Shown here piece after piece: positions 5,804 to 6,333 of a DNA stretch of 6,333 bases. The stretch is from Burkholderiales bacterium (GTDB lineage Bacteria; Pseudomonadota; Gammaproteobacteria; Burkholderiales; SG8-41), in contig SYEN01000518.1 of NCBI GenBank assembly GCA_005800795.1, positions 1 to 6,333 of the forward strand, given 5' to 3'. Every line of letters starts with the position of its first letter. Position 1 is the first letter of the stretch. A model generated the notes under the pieces. That model had not been told where the DNA came from, ran no database searches, and saw nothing but the letters and a program-made list of their open reading frames with translations. The translations under genes were made by a program, and so were the position numbers.

Positions 5804-6333
5804 ATGAAACCCGAAATCCTCTTGCTAAAGACCCTCTACGAACCCACGCTCGCCGTGCTGGAACGGGAGTTTACCGTCCACAAATCTTACCTGGCGCCCG
5901 ATCCGATCAGCTACATTAAACACCACTGCGCCAATGTGCGCGCCGCGATTTCCACCACGACCACGGAAGTCACGCGCGCGCATTTTGAAGCACTGCCCAA
6001 ACTGGAACTGTTGGCGTGTTACGGGCCGTACGTCACGCTGATTGATCTCACGGCGGCCAGGGAGCACAAGGTCGCAGTCACGCACACACCGGACTCCACC
6101 GCCGAGCCGGTGGCCGATCTGACGATGGGTATGATCGTCGCGATGCTGCGGCGACTCTGCGAAGCCGACCGCTTTGTCCGCTCAGGCGCGTGGGCTCGGG
6201 GTCTATTTCCTTCCGGTACGGAAGTACGGGGCAAGACCTGCGGCATCGTGGGCATGGGCCGCATCGGACATGAAATCGCCCGGCGTGCCGCGAGTTTCGG
6301 CATGAAAACCTGTTACTTCGGCCCACGCCGCAA
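5804..6333 (+). CDS. D-2-hydroxyacid dehydrogenase, NAD(P)-binding (N-terminal 176 residues, runs off right edge)
   Basis: The frame from ATG 5804 stays open to the end of the window. Residues 1-100 form the substrate-binding half: MKPEILLLKTLYEPTLAVLE, then RAAISTTTTEV (47-56), LELLACYGPYVTLID (67-81) and AVTHTPDSTAEPVADLTMGM (91-110). The coenzyme domain begins about 105, with RGKTCGIVGMGRIGHEIA (142-159), whose GMGRIG (150-155) is the GxGxxG loop. The family reduces 2-keto acids such as glyoxylate, hydroxypyruvate or arylpyruvates to D-2-hydroxyacids. The loop normally reading G-V-G-x-D is G-P-Y-V-T here (74-78). The end of the next strand, YFGPRR, is basic rather than acidic, which favours NADP(H). 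The catalytic Arg, Glu and His lie outside the window. The start follows family length and has a weak GAAAG 8 nt upstream; ATG 5765 would add 13 residues. Recognition of the family is secure, the substrate is not. Confidence 0.93.
   Translation, partial: MKPEILLLKTLYEPTLAVLEREFTVHKSYLAPDPISYIKHHCANVRAAISTTTTEVTRAHFEALPKLELLACYGPYVTLIDLTAAREHKVAVTHTPDSTAEPVADLTMGMIVAMLRRLCEADRFVRSGAWARGLFPSGTEVRGKTCGIVGMGRIGHEIARRAASFGMKTCYFGPRR

Noticed and set aside
5635..5919. Plus-strand open frame across the second divergent gap
   Set aside because: It is in a different frame from the hydroxyacid dehydrogenase, overlaps the starts of both neighbours and shows no family pattern.

Overview
The window is GC-rich (roughly 60%) and fully prokaryotic in organisation: tightly packed genes, Shine-Dalgarno sites before most starts, and short intergenic gaps. 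It looks like a betaproteobacterium, most likely of the order Burkholderiales. The main reason is a stand-alone Bug-type (tripartite tricarboxylate transporter) periplasmic binding protein beside MmgE/PrpD, RraA-like and D-2-hydroxyacid dehydrogenase genes, an association typical of that group. This assignment is an inference; there is no rRNA or other marker gene.

Layout. (1) Bases 1-3273 carry a three-gene minus-strand unit, read from right to left: a CocE/NonD-type (peptidase S15-like) alpha/beta hydrolase (1561-3273), an MmgE/PrpD-family protein (114-1508), and the first 27 codons of an RraA-like / HMG-aldolase-like protein that runs off the left edge (1-83). Gaps are 52 and 30 bp, so co-transcription is likely. 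(2) Bases 3274-3530 are a divergent intergenic region with a perfect TATAAT on the minus strand and a 9-bp inverted repeat. (3) Bases 3531-4628 encode a plus-strand Gfo/Idh/MocA-family protein of the Gal80-like, 'EWP' type. (4) Bases 4667-5644 encode, convergently, a Bug-family solute-binding protein with a clear signal peptide. (5) Bases 5645-5803 are a second divergent intergenic region. (6) From 5804 to the right edge runs the N-terminal part of a D-2-hydroxyacid dehydrogenase, cut just after its GxGxxG motif.

Together the genes look like an accessory catabolic locus for an unidentified organic acid, ester or amide. The binding protein would capture a carboxylated solute in the periplasm. 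The hydrolase would cleave an ester or amide bond. The MmgE/PrpD protein would hydrate, dehydrate, isomerise or decarboxylate a polycarboxylate. The RraA-like protein would cleave a 2-keto product by retro-aldol reaction, and the two NAD(P)-type proteins would interconvert hydroxy and keto groups. The individual families are ordinary. The points that deserve a second look are the gene combination and three departures from family-typical catalytic or binding residues (hydrolase, Gfo/Idh/MocA protein, hydroxyacid dehydrogenase). I found no mobile element, CRISPR array, tRNA/rRNA gene or defence system.
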